Assembly (NCBI GenBank): GCA_012845835.1
Contig: JABAKD010000024.1
Location: forward strand, 1,339,862-1,403,861
From: Undaria pinnatifida
Taxonomy: Eukaryota > Sar > Phaeophyceae > Laminariales > Alariaceae
Length of the DNA stretch: 64,000 nucleotides
Direction: 5' to 3'
Positions 1 to 13,400 of the stretch are shown here, in pieces. Made by a program: the position numbers and the translations under genes. A model generated the notes under the pieces. It made no database searches. It was not told the origin of the DNA and saw only the letters and a list, made by a program, of their open reading frames with translations. Each line of letters starts with the position of its first letter. Position 1 is the stretch's first letter.

Positions 1-483
1 GAGGCAGCCTGTTAAAGAGCAGCCTGGTACACCAGAAGGATCACTCCGCAAGCTTCCGCTTCTTCAAACAAAGGAAAAAAAAACATGAGTTGAGAAACAA
101 AGGCTGGTAGCCTTAGTTAACAATGATGATAAAACAACCTCCAACAACCAAAATGCGGTAAAGCCAGGCAAAAAATCGTCGGGTCACCTCGAGACCAGCG
201 GACAAGCGGGGCTGGAAAAGCGATCGCGCCACTGTCACGGTGACAGCAAAACAAAAATCAGATCAAAGCCAACCGACGAAAAAAAAAAGAAAAGAAACAT
301 TGGTCACTCTACCTCCCGCCCAACTGCGGGGCGCCCGAACGTCGACAGCGAGCGAAGTTCGACTTCGCGAGATGAGTTTTGCGAGAGTGTTCGAGAGTGG
401 TTTCGCAAGGGGACTTCACGAATGCCTACAGCAGCAGCACAGCATCAGCAACAACAGCAACAAGTCTGACCTCAGGACCTACT

Positions 484-662
484 AAAAAAGCCTCACCAGG
501 CGTAATAACGTGAGCGGGGTGTTAACTAAGCGTCAGCAGCACCCGGGGCTAGCCATGCCAGGGTCAAGGCAAAAAAAAGCCTCACCAGGCGTAATAACGT
601 GAGCAGGGTGTTAACTAAGGAGCGTCAGCAGCACCCGGGGCTAGCCATGCCAGGGGCAAGGC
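484..662. repeat. Tandem duplication, about 90-bp unit x2
   Basis: The block GCCTCACCAGGCGTAATAAC through GGGGCTAGCCATGCCAGG occurs twice, differing by a G/A change and a 3-base insertion. It lies 3' of the globin gene. The rest of 1-1357 shows no gene I can support. Confidence 0.8.
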
Positions 663-1084
663 AACACAACAGCAGTCACGTACGTCCTCGCAAAGACCAC
701 ACCGATAAAACGCAACGAAGTCACTGAAAGTGTTGGTCTACAGCTAAGACAGCTGCTGATTACAACCAAATCGGAAAGTTCCTCGAAAACTAGGAATTGC
801 ACAAGGAACAAACCTGTACCTATTTGCCGTCAACTTTGTGGCGATTTTTTCACAAACGTTTCACAGACAAGGGGGGGGAGGGGGGACTGGCAGTCCACCC
901 GTCAAAAAAAAAAAAAAAAAAAATGACTAAACCAGCAAAAGGCTCTAGCTAAAATACCTACCGGTATCAAAACATGCTGTAAAATAGCTGAGTCGGCCAG
1001 GATTTAAACTCAATTAGCTACAAAAAACATGCCAATTGGCTGAGCCTGGCCTTAGCTAAAGCATAGCCACGAAAACATGCCGAG

Positions 1085-1180
1085 GTATCTTAACCCCTAT
1101 AGAGCCCAAACCCCTCCCTATACTAATTCCTAGTAATTTTGTCCCCAAAAAGGGGTTTCAGCTGCAAAGGGGTTAACCCT
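1085..1180 (+). repeat. R3 dispersed repeat copy
   Basis: Shares the R3 core: CCCCTATAGAGCCCAAACCC, then CTCCCTATACTAA, then TTTTGTCCCCAAAAAGGGGT. The same core recurs at more than 10 sites in both orientations. Confidence 0.7.
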
Positions 1181-1357
1181 ACTCTTGCTAAAATAGCCAC
1201 CAACATATGCAAGCTAGGGTAACACAGAAAAAATGACCCGATGCAAAACTTCAAGTAGTGTGTCCCCAAAAACGCGCATGCAGATCTATACGGGTAAACT
1301 ATAAATACGAATATGCTACATAGCTATAGCGGAATGAATACGATATTCGTAGGCCGG

Positions 1358-1471
1358 CTAGCTAGCCCTTGGTCCTCTCTTTGAAGCTGACTTCTTGACG
1401 AACTTGTCCGCCATTCGCACCACTTGGTACTCGCCCGTTTCTAGCTCTTCTAGCTCCAGGCTATAGCCCGC
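1358..1471 (-). CDS. Globin gene last exon (22) with stop
   Basis: 37 codons and TAG, phase 0, acceptor GCTTTTTCCAG. Reads AGYSLELEELETGEYQVV, then a basic tail KFVKKSASKRGPRAS. The exon ends the long reading frame. A weak partial copy of its start lies at about 1712-1752. Confidence 0.72.
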   Translation of the reverse strand, partial: AGYSLELEELETGEYQVVRMADKFVKKSASKRGPRAS

Positions 1472-4400
1472 CTGGAAAAAGCGAACAAGGCACGCGCAAA
1501 ACAACGACAAAAAGCACACCAATACAAAATATGTTAGATGTGAGACACAGCAGCATGCAAGATGCAGTAAGATTTTAGAAACAGTAGAGCCACAAGACGA
1601 AAGCTATAGAAAGTCTGATGCAATATGTAAGAAATGAGACACAACACCTGGTACACAAGATATCACAAGCAAGATACAAGATGCACGATATCAAATAGCA
1701 TTCTCCGCTTTAGAGGTTTTCCGGCTCCAGGATGTAGCCAGCGTAGCAGGTCCAATCAATGAGGGGGCGCAACACAAATCAAGGGGGCGTTAAAAAGCAC
1801 CGCGTAAATAAACGAAACCGAACACAAAACACAAAACACAAAAAAGACAAAAAAGACTAGAAAGCCGCCACAAAACAAATACGTATACTTTTCGGTGTAC
1901 CGAGTCCCCGGACGTGAGTGGGTGGGCGATTCCTTGTAAGTGGGTGGGTAAGTGGCGCGGGGGCGTGCCTTGGAGTTTTGCGGAATTTAGTCACTTGTTG
2001 TGCTCCGTTTTGCTTGTTTATTGTACCCAATAAGCAAAACATAAAATGTACCTGGTAGGATAGAGCAACACATGTTGTGAGATAGAGAGCACAACAGCAA
2101 CCACCATCACACAACACCACGCTGCCCACCCACCAACACCCACTCACCAACCTCCACAGACCGCGGCTGGTGAGCGTTGCTCCAAGACAAACACAAAAGG
2201 TAGGCAACACTAGGTGCAGCAGTACTGCAGGTAGGTAGCAGATCGAGTGCACGATACTCAGTACCGGTGTAAAACTCGAGACGCACTTACTTCCGTTAAG
2301 TGCCCAAAATCGTGATTTTTTGTTGTTCTGCACGTCTCTATTGCTGTAATAATACCCAGTACACCAAATTCAAGCCCGAAGATCCAAGCTCCAATATCCG
2401 ATACTCAGGATCCAATATCACGTAGTCAAGATCCATTATCTACGATTCAGTGCTCTTTATCCTGTATTGAATGCCAAGATCCAACATGACACCAACCGAG
2501 CCCAAGATCCAGCACCAGCCACACCATGTTCAAGATCCAAAAGACAAGATCCACGAGCCCTGATCCAAGACCCCGACACCCAACATACATAATCCAAGAT
2601 ACAACAAGCGACGTCATCACGACACCCCTCGCCACCCGCGCCTTGCCCCCAAACACCTCACCACCACCACCCACCTCCACGGAGCCAGGCTGGTGGACGG
2701 TGTTGTCGGCCTCAGCTTCCATATCCTCCAGCGGCTTGTGCACCCTCTTGGCGTCTCTGCTATCAACGGTCTCCATCCTATCCGTCTTCAGGGCTGTCAA
2801 AGCCACCCTGTCACACAAGGTCAAACACATCGGACAGGTCAGATACAGCCCACACAGGTCAGATACAGCACACAGGTCAGATACAAGCACACACGGGTCA
2901 GATACAGCACACACAGGTCAGATACAGCGCACACAGGTCTGATACAGCCACACAGGTCAGATACCGCACACAACAGGGAGAGAGCCCCGAAACCTCTCTC
3001 TACACTACACATAATAACTCCAAGTAAGTTGTCCCGAAAAAAAGGTGATCGCGACATTTTCTAGCGTCTGCGAGTAGAGTGAGAGAACAGAGTACAAGTA
3101 CGGTTACGCCGCACCCGTCCTGTACGACCCCTTGCACTCAAAGATATCAAGAGACGGCACTTTCACCCTTTGGCAGACGGCAATTTTCTAATAATTTACC
3201 TTGACTGACCCCAAAACTACTATTTTTAGTGTGGAACGGTCGGCTTGACACCCTTGACCACTGGACGCTTCCAGCCCTTGACTATCCGTCTCTTGACACA
3301 TTTGCTGGCGTTGTTGTACTTCCGACATCAATATTTACTTGTATCATCCCCCAATCAGCTTGCCCAATGCTGAAATTGGGCAATGCTGAAATCATCGGTT
3401 TTCATCGTCAATTTTTCCCTCTCCGCTCTCAAGTCCCAAAAAGCTTCGTAGCTACTACTGCTGTAGCACCAGGATTTCCAAGCGACAGCAGCACTAGTAC
3501 TATTAAGTCGGCGCACCTGCGACCTAAGGCTACACGCGGACGTTACATATAGACGCGTGGTAGTACATCGTTTTCGGCTTGTTCAATTTTGGTTTGCGTT
3601 CCGCATGGGCAATTTCCTAAGAGTTTACTCCTTCGTTCTCCCTCTCGGTTTATGAATTTCTGACGCCTACAGTAAGCAGCCCGATCTACATGAAAAACAT
3701 GGAGCACATTTTCCAATAACACGCAGCTTGCAAAGTTGAGTATCAACCATTCAATCGGTAGTACTCACAGTTGGCGTTTTTCAATTTTTATAAAATAGTA
3801 AATTCCTGTAAGATTCGTAAACCCCTTTAGACCCCCCAAACCCCTCCCTATCCTGAACCCAAGTAATTTTGCGCCCGAAAACTGGTTTCCAGTTGCAAAA
3901 AGGTCAAGAAAAACATGTCCAGATTCTATTTTCTAGTAGAGCATAGAGCCCCTCTTTTAGAAGCAAATATTCTGTATCGATTCACCTGCACTCTCTTGCA
4001 ACAGCACCGTCGGGATCTTGCAGATGGCAATGGAACGCCAGCTTCGCCTCAGAGTACAGGCTGCTTCCAGGGTTTCTCGACTTTTCCTGTAGCGTTTTTG
4101 TCGTTGGGAGGGCGGGGGAGGGGTTGTTTGTTAGCGGGGGTGGCGGGGGGGGGGGGGGGGGGGGGGTCTGCCGAAACAAGCATGTAAAAAGGTGCAAATT
4201 AGGCACACGGCTGTAAAAAAGGCCGGGCCAAAAAACAACAGAGGGAAAGAGAACGCCCTGCCATCAGTCATGCATGGCCACTCCGACCAACTTGCTGGTA
4301 TGCTGAGGCGAGGAACAGAGGCGTCATCTGCCAACAAAAGAAAAACGACGCCGAAAACCGACAACGAGAAACGAAGACAGACACGACCGAACTCACTGAT

Positions 4401-7400
4401 TGGCCTTGCACACACACTGTTGGATGGATGGAGAGATGATGGATGCATGGAGGGGAAGGGAGAGGCGAGGACGGCCAGCAAAAAAGCGCACCAAAAAAAA
4501 CAGTTTCATCGTTCCACACCTTCATCCTTCGATTACCAGGACTACAATGAATTTTATACCGGCACTAGAACGCGTGCGGGGATTTTGCAGGACTTTTCGC
4601 AGGACAGTAGAGAGCCTTAAAACCGCGTTATCTGACCTGTGCGATTTTTTAAGCCTCCCCACCCGACATCCAAAGCCTCCACACCCGACACGCGAGTCGG
4701 GCCATGACCCGTGACCGGCCCTTAAACTTTCATGGAATTTCGCTTCGTGGTGCTAGCGCAATATTTCGACGTCTCACCTCTGCCAGCAGGAGATAGTAGT
4801 GCACGAGTCTTACGAAAGCTTCCCTCGTGGAAGCGTGTCGGAGCACCTGCGGCTCGTCTTCGTTGAAGGGGCTGACCTCTAGAGGCCGGTGCACCAGTAG
4901 CTCCACCCCCTCGGTCACCACTCGCTCCACCTCCGCTATCTGCAACAACCAAAAACAAAAACGGGCCAACATGTTCAAGGCCTTGCCCATGTCCACTAAC
5001 CGCAACAATGAAACGAACAGTGACTCCTTTTCTATTTTTTCAGGTTTGATCCACCCTGTCAACTACGGTTATAAAACATACCAGGTAAAAACAACGTCAA
5101 CGTCAACGTCAACGTCAACGTCAACGTCAACGTCAACGTCAACAACAACAACGACAACGCCAACGCCAACGCCAACGCCAACAACAGCGCCAACGCCAAC
5201 AACAACGCCAACGCCAACGCCAACAACGCCAACAACGCCAAAAAACGTCAACAACGCCAACAACAACAACAACCCCAACGACGACAACAACACCAGAAAT
5301 GCAGACAGACACACCCCCTACCCCCGCTGCCCCTCCCTCACCTGTGCCGCCGGCAAAAACAAGCCGCAATCCAATATGAAAACCGCCAAGCACTCCACGC
5401 CAGCCCAGATGGTGTCCTCGTGCAGCCGCTCTCCGTGCCCATTGTTGAGGGGCGTCCTCAAGTTGAAGCAGAGCTGCGCTGGCGCGGTCTTGCTATTTCT
5501 GTTCGTTTTGGTTTTCGTTTTTATCCGGGGGGCAGGGGGGGGGGGGAAGGGGGGAATACTTCGCTTTTCTTGTTTCTTGAAATTTGATGTTTTCGCATTT
5601 TCGATTATAAATATTTCGATGGTGTTCCAGCGGCCACGAAATATTGCCCAGCGGCCACGAAATATTGCCCAGCGGCCACGAAATTTTGTCCAGCGGCCAC
5701 GAAATATTGGCAGGCACAGTTTACAGCACCAACGACGCGCAAACGGTTCAAGGGTGGGCAGGCGGGAGGCTAGATGGCGGTCTTGAGTCCTGTAGACCAG
5801 ACCACCGGCATCACTAATAGCAGAGCAGTCAGTCCTTCGGGTGCGCTTCGAGGAGCCACCGCATTCTGAAGCAGCAGGCAGCAGCAGCGTACTGGTAATA
5901 GCTAAAAATAACGGTCGTTTCAACCACATACAACATAAAAAACACGTTTGTGCTTACGCAGCCTCCTTCTTACACCAGAGATACACGATACTGAGAATAC
6001 ATCAGGTATTCCAAGTGACTCCCAGCATGTCCTTCCCCCCCCCCCCTCCCCCCCCCGCTCCGTCTCGAAAGGGACGCGTGGTCAATGGTCAAATAACTAC
6101 GGCAAGCGAAAACAAAATGAATACCCCCTCCTCCCCCTGCCCCCCCCCCCCCCCCCCCCCGCCTTCCTATTACCCCTTCCCCCCACCCCAACCCACCCCT
6201 CTTCCCCCTCATCTCCCCCCATCTCACCGGCTGTCCGCAGAAGACTCCCTCTTGGTGTTGAGAGGGTGCAAGTTCGCGCGACTGCCCAGCGCTAACATTG
6301 CCTCGTTGAACAGCAGGGGCAGCATCGACGCCCCTAGGCCTGCCGCAGCTCTCTCTGGGTCTACATATCGAATCACCACCGCCATCGACCGGTATCCCGC
6401 GAATCTCACACCGCATTGAACAGGCATCTGCGACGCAAAGTGAGAGGGGAGGGAAATCGTGGGGTTGGAGGAGGTGGGGCTCATCGTCATCCATGGCCGT
6501 AACTTCAAGAGCACCCTCTCACCTTACAATGCCAGTACGGAGCAATAGGGCGGCGAAGGGTGACTGAAGACAGCACAATAGGGGTCCTCCAATAAGGCGG
6601 TCTGAGCAAGGCGACTTGCTCCAAGGAGGCGGTTGTTATCCCGACACAAGGCGATCTTACTGCTCTGGCAGACCGCCGCCTTCCTGGGGGACCCCTACTG
6701 TATACTGTATACTGTATACTGCATACTGCATACCGTATACTTCATAGTGCATACTGTATACTTCACACCGCATACTGTATACTGTATACTGCACACTGCA
6801 TACTGCATACTGCATACTTTATACCAGGTACTTTGTACTGTATTGCTATCGAAAAGAACTCGCGGAGCGGAGCAGGATAATTGTAACTATCGAGCAACAA
6901 TGGCCGCCTTGTTGGGGGTTGCCGCCTTTTTCATTCCGACTTGAGAGCGCATTTCACTGTTCCCTAGTCGCGCCAGGCGATTTTGCCCGCCTTGTATCGG
7001 GATACCGCCTTACTCACGCCGCCTTACTGGGAGACCCCCACTGGAAGTGTCGTCAAGTTGTATGCGTTGGTAAATTTGGGAAGGGGTTGGGGCAGGGGTG
7101 TGCACCAATCATTTTCGAGGCTCGTAACCTGAGGAACCCTGGCAGCTTTCAACCGAACCCCCATCTGAACCCGATAAACCATCGCATGGCCTAGACATTT
7201 AGTGAATCAAAATGTACTTGCGCGACTGCCTGACCAATGCACCGGAAACCCACCTCCCGTTCCGCCTCCATCGCTCGCTCCAACTTGGAGCAAAAAAAAC
7301 TGTATACCAGGGGTTCGTTAGATGCCACTCCGCCGCAGTCTATCACCCCGGGTGATACAACAAGCGAAAACCAAACACATTAACCCCGCGGTAAAAGAAC

Positions 7401-10400
7401 GAAACCCAAAATAACTTCCGGTACCACCCGGTAATTATCACCCGGGGTGGTTAATCAGGCCAAAAACGGTACCCGGTAAATGTTTATCGATAGCGATTCC
7501 GGCCAAAACCACACCTGAGCGACGGCCTGGTTACAATGCAATGGCACCCCACCTCCTCATGGCTCGCTCCAACTTAGAGCCGGCCACAACAGTCTCTAGC
7601 GACGTAATGGCACACCACCCCGTGTGATAACAAAACTGAAACTCGAGTACAACAAGCCTTTTACCACCGGGTTTGTCATATACCACCCCAGGTGATAAAA
7701 TAAAGCGAAACCCAAAACACATTTATCACCCACGGTGGTTTATCCGGCCAAAAACAGCACCAGGGTACCAGGTAAACGTTTAGCGACAGCGATCCCGCCG
7801 AAAAACACACCTGGGCGACCGCCTGGCCAATGCACTGACACACCACCTCCTGCTCTTCCTCAATGGCCCGCTCCAACTTAGAGCTGGCCACAAGAGCCTC
7901 TAGCAATGTGACCGCTGAAGGGAGAAGAAGGCCGGAGACCCTAGCAGCCAACTCCGGGGAAAGCGCCCCGGCTGGAGGCTGTTTCTTGGTGTCTGTATTT
8001 CTGTGGGAGGAGTTGTCGCGGTTGCCGTCCTTGTTGGGGGGCTTCGCTCTTCCTTCTTCCAGCATGTCCAACGCCTGGGGGTGGCGGCAGGGTTGGGGGT
8101 GGCGGTGAGGGTGGTGTTGGTGTCGGTGTTGGTGTTGGTGTCGGTGGCAGTGCGGGTGGTGTTGGCGTTGGTATTGGTGAAACTATATATAGTGTTAGTG
8201 TTAGTGTTAGTGTTAGTGTTAGTGGTGGTGGTGGTTGGTGGTGGTGGTGGTGGGTGGTGGTGGTGGGTGGTGGTGTCGGTGGCGTTAATGGGCCAAAACG
8301 GTAGTGTTTTTGTTGGTGTCAATAACTCACAAAATGGTGAAAGCCATACTTTTCGTGGTGCTAGTGGCGGAGGCCGCTGCTGTTGCTGCTGCTGCTGCTG
8401 CAACGCCGTACGTGCTACCTCGGAATCAAAAAGCAAAGCAAAACAAGACAAACAAAACGTATCATACCTGGTCGCCCATCCTCAGCACCCTCTGAACGAG
8501 CGAGATCGACAGGGACACCAGGAACGGTATCTGGAACGGGGGCTCTCCATTCTCCTCCTCCGATGCTTGGTCAGCTCCATCCTCCGGTAACTGCATGATC
8601 GACCATCCACGCACGGTAGGGAAAAAGCAGTTTTTACCGGAAACGTTTCTGAATGGCGGGGCTCCTTGACACCTTTTCAGCTGGAAACCCATTTTTGGGG
8701 ACAAAATTACTTGAAGTTAGTATAGGAAGGGATTTTGGGGCTCGTAAGGGGCAAAATTGGGGTATTGGCTTAGGGGGTGGTCTTAATGACTTTTCAACTG
8801 GACACCCATGTTTTTTACAAATTTACTTGAAGTTAGTATAGGGAAAGACTTGGGGCCGCTTAAGGGGTTGAATGGGATATTGGCTTATCACCGGGTGTCT
8901 TGACGCCTTCACTACTGGAAATGCTTTTTGTGGACAAATTTACTCGAATTTAGTATGGGGAGGGACTTGGGGGCTTCAAAGGGGTTTAAACGGGGTACAT
9001 CACTACTAGTAGCTGTAGTAAATGATGAAGTATACCAGGTACGACGTAAGAGCATAGCAAAGGTAAGACCACCCAAAATTGGCTTATCACCGAGTGTCTA
9101 AACGCCTTCGCTACTGGAAATCCTTCTTGGGGACAAATTTACTTGAATTTAGTATACGGAGGGATTTGGGAGCTCTTAAAGGGGTTAATAACCCCAAATC
9201 GCCCCAATTGCATATCGCTCTTATGTCCGGAAATACAAGCAAAAAACACATTTCAATACTTCGGTCCGAAAAATTCCTCATATTTACGGATACACAGTTA
9301 GTGGTACTCGTTGAGCGGTATGATTACTTGCATGTATAGGCCATGGGATTGATTGTCTCAGTACGAGGAGCATACCACATTTTCGACAACATGGTTGACG
9401 CACACTGTGTACGAGAGGAAGGGGGTTTCACCGTGTACAATGGTTGATTGGTCGCGGTTTCATTGGGTTAGGGTTAGGGTGTATATATAGTTTAAAGAGT
9501 ATGTCAACCATGTTATCGAAAAAGCGGTAAGGTACCCTCGATTGCTCATCGGTTTGCACATTCAGTTAACTCCTAAAAATAAAAAAATGGGCGAGGTGTA
9601 CCAACCATTAGAGATTTTTACCAAGCCAACAATCTTGTAGGGAAAAGAACAATGGTTGGTGCGCCTCTAGTGTGGCATGGGCCTGCCACAGCTGCCATCA
9701 TACAGAGAGAGGGAGGGCGGCAAAAATATGATGAGCGGCATAATGAGCAACAACGGGCGCCAAAAAAAAAGCGTAAGACGAAAAAAAGATTGTAATATAT
9801 ATATATATTTCGTTTTTTATATACAAGTATATATGCCGTTTCCCCGACTCCTAAAAATACTGAACCAATTCGTCATCGGCCATCGCGTTTGACAACACAC
9901 AAGCAAGGGTGGCAGGCAAGGAAACGGCATATGAGCAAAAACGGGCGAAAAAAAACATATTTGAACCAACCCCGATACCAAATTCAAAGCCAACACCAAC
10001 ACAATCCACACACAAGCAAAAGAAAAACAGACCCCAAACACACACACAAAAAAAAGACAAACCACAAAACCAACACCAAACTCCATCCCCCGCCAACTTA
10101 AAGCCAATCCCCACCTCGGCATCCTGCGACTTCGGCGGCGACGCCGTGACAAGCGTGGCGAGCAGCTTGCACAAAGCCGGGAACCGCCTCCCCACCGCTA
10201 GGACCTGCGCTTCCGCATCCCCTCTCGGGAAGGTGTCTTGGATGGGAGGCAGCAACGGGTGGTCTCCCATGATAGACTCCACCTGGGACGATGGGATCTG
10301 CAGTGGGGGCGGAGGATGGGGGGGTTGATTCGTCGGTAATGATAAAGAAGGAGGGAAAGAGGAGGGGGGGGGGGGGGGGGTCCGGGGGCAAGCAAAACAA

Positions 10401-13400
10401 GGTACAACAACCGCCCACCCAGCTGCATCAAACCCCGCACGATGCCATGATGTGTGCCATGCGAAAACCATAAGATACAGACACCACACACAGGTATTGC
10501 AAAATCCGAGCCACAACTAATGTTGAGGCCCACGATCACAACAAAAACGCACAGACCACCACCAGCACATGGAGGCGGGATAGAGGAGGGGAGGTGGGTA
10601 AACCGTGGCGAATTAAAAAGGTATCACAACCACCACTCCAGCGGCATCAAACGCCGCACAATACCACGATGTGCCCCGCGCGAAAACTACAAGATACACA
10701 CACCATATACGGGCTTTACAAAACCTAAGCCAAACAAATATAGAGGTCGGCGATCACAACAAAAACGCCCGGCCCACCACCAGCTCATGCTCACCTGCCC
10801 CACAGTCTCGTCTGGCCAAGCGTCGTGCAAGAGGTTATGCGCCTCGAGGGAAACCTTGATCGCCACGTTGGCCCACTTCAACGAGTCCTTGCCGCAAAGC
10901 GATAACTGAGAAAACACACACACGCCGTCCGGATCATGGAAACCCCCCAAGCGCGGGATGCAAGTAGAGGAAATGGGGTCAAGAAAAAATACACCAATAA
11001 CAATGTATGACAAAGGGGAAACAAGGTTGCCACAAGCACGGAAGCGGGTAACTTATGCTGCCATGATCTCCAAACACCAATCACGAAGGGTCCATTGCCG
11101 ATCACGAATGACCCATCACAACATCGAAATCACAAAATCACATGGAAATACCCACACAATCAGCATTAAAATCACCACAAAACACTCATGAGCAAACCCA
11201 AAAATAATAAGTAACAAATCCAAAATCCAAAATGAGCACAGCAGTATGATACCAACATGAACATCCACGAAAAAAAAAATTACCTTGCCAAGCACCGCGG
11301 CGGCTTTTTCTCTCAACACCTCCTCCCCTGCGTCGAGAAGCGGCGCAACCACCTTCTGCACGCGGGTCGACTGAGGTGGTCGAAACAACGCCCGAAGCAC
11401 TGTCAAAAACCTGCCAGCAGCACCAGCACCAGTCGCAGCAGCCACAGGGAGGGAGGGAGGAAGGGAGGGAGGAAGGGAGGGAGGGAGGGAGGGAGGGAGG
11501 GAGGGAGGGAGGGGGCGGGGGAGGGAAGGAGGGTCGGGAGAGGCGGAAGGATATTGATGATGAGGAGGATTTCCCATACCAAATATTGAAAATCCTCGAA
11601 ATTTAGCTCATTGTCACCGAACTCGAGTGCAACCATTTAGTAAGTACGGCGGTCGTGGGATTAGTTCATGGAGAACAAACACGGCACCCTCGTACAATAC
11701 ACGAAAACAAGGAGAAGCGACGTGCGGCTTCCGTCCCGTGCTAGAAGCCCCAACCAGAACGGCCGGACAAGTCCACCGTCACGCCAATACAACCCTGCCA
11801 TCCGACATCCAAATACACCAACGCCAACGCCAACCGAACAACGTAACAATCTCGATCCCACCTACGCAAGCAATCCAGCCAAACAACTAACCCACCAACT
11901 CCAACAACTCCATCACACCAACCAATGCAACCAACAACCCACCGATCCAATCAACGGACCAACCAACGGACCAACCAACAACGCCAACCAACGGACCAAC
12001 CAACCGAACCAACTAACGCAAAGAAGCCAACAAGCAACTAACAAACCCGTCAACCTGCTAACAAATAAACAAAAACAAAAAAAACATGCCAACAACCATA
12101 CAACCCAAAGCAACCCAACAAACCCAGATCAACACCACAACTCAAACCAGCCTCACCCGACCCGACCCAACCCAACCCAACCCAACCCAACCCAACCCAA
12201 CCCAACCCAACCCAACCCAACCCAACCCAACCCAACCCAACCCAAACTAACCCAACCCAAAGAAATCAAGCCACTCAACCAACCATTAACAACACGCCAA
12301 CCAACAAAAAAAAAAGCCACCCACTATAACCCAAAAAACCCAAACCAACAAAGATCAACTCAAACCAACCCAACCAAGCCAATTCAAGCTGCCTAACGAA
12401 CCAACTAATCCACCAACCCACAAACAAAAACAAAACAAGCCCAAAAACATTTCATATATACCCAAACTGATCCAACAAACCCAAATCAACCCAAATCTAC
12501 CCAACTACCCAACCCAAACAACCCCAAGCAACCAAACCAAACAACAAAATTCCATCCAACCCAAACGTCCCTCACAAAACACCCACCCCGCCATCACACA
12601 CCTGTTCATCGTCTCCAACACAGCGACCTTCAGCAAGTACTGGTGATGCTGCTGATAGTAATGCAACACCACCACCTCCCCCCCTAAATCTTTCCCAGCT
12701 GCCCCAGCCCCACCCTCCTCCCCTGCCGACACGCCTCCACTACCGCCCCCCTCCCCGTCAAACGTGCGCCCTCCTGATCCCCTTGAAAACCCTCGGTTGG
12801 CGTTTTCGGTAGAGGTGGAGGAGGGGTCTTCTGCTGGGGGACGAATACCCGCCGGGCTCTTGAGGCAGTCGAGCATGAGGGGTACTAGGTGCGCTAGAAG
12901 TTCCTTGAAAGCTCTTCGTCGGATCTGTTACAGGTATTGATTCCATAAGGGTCGATTCGAGAAGGATTGTAGTCAACATTACGTTACACCCAAGGTTCGC
13001 ATAGAACCGAAACCATAGATGTGCGAAACATACACGAAGCATACACACATATCTACTACCCCCCCGCCCGCCCGTCCTCGTTTCCTCCCTCCCTCCACAA
13101 TAATCAAACCCACATAACATAAGCACCAACGTTCCAATTTCGCGTGAAGCGAACGAAGGCTTTTACCGCAACCTCCTCCCCCCTATCCCCTCCCTCCCTC
13201 ACCCCCCCCCCTCTGCTTCCTTCGATATAGAACAACCTCCCGTCCTACCTTCTTTCTCCCCCATTCCCTCTTCCCTCCCACCCGCCCGCCCTCCACCCCT
13301 CACTCGCCCCCGCCCATGCTTCGCGCTTACCTTCGAAGACCGCTTGTCCTTAGATCGCTCGCTAAGCACGCTCTGAACGAAGGTCTGCGCGACATCAAGC

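Noticed and set aside
240..485. 81-residue plus-strand ORF
   Set aside because: No splice or start context, odd composition and no recognisable motif. Treated as chance.
4580..4735. Possible fourth hAT-like GGGTC element
   Set aside because: CAGGACTTTTCGCAGG and a CGGGTCATGGCCCGACTCG-like inside are suggestive, but the two ends do not pair convincingly.
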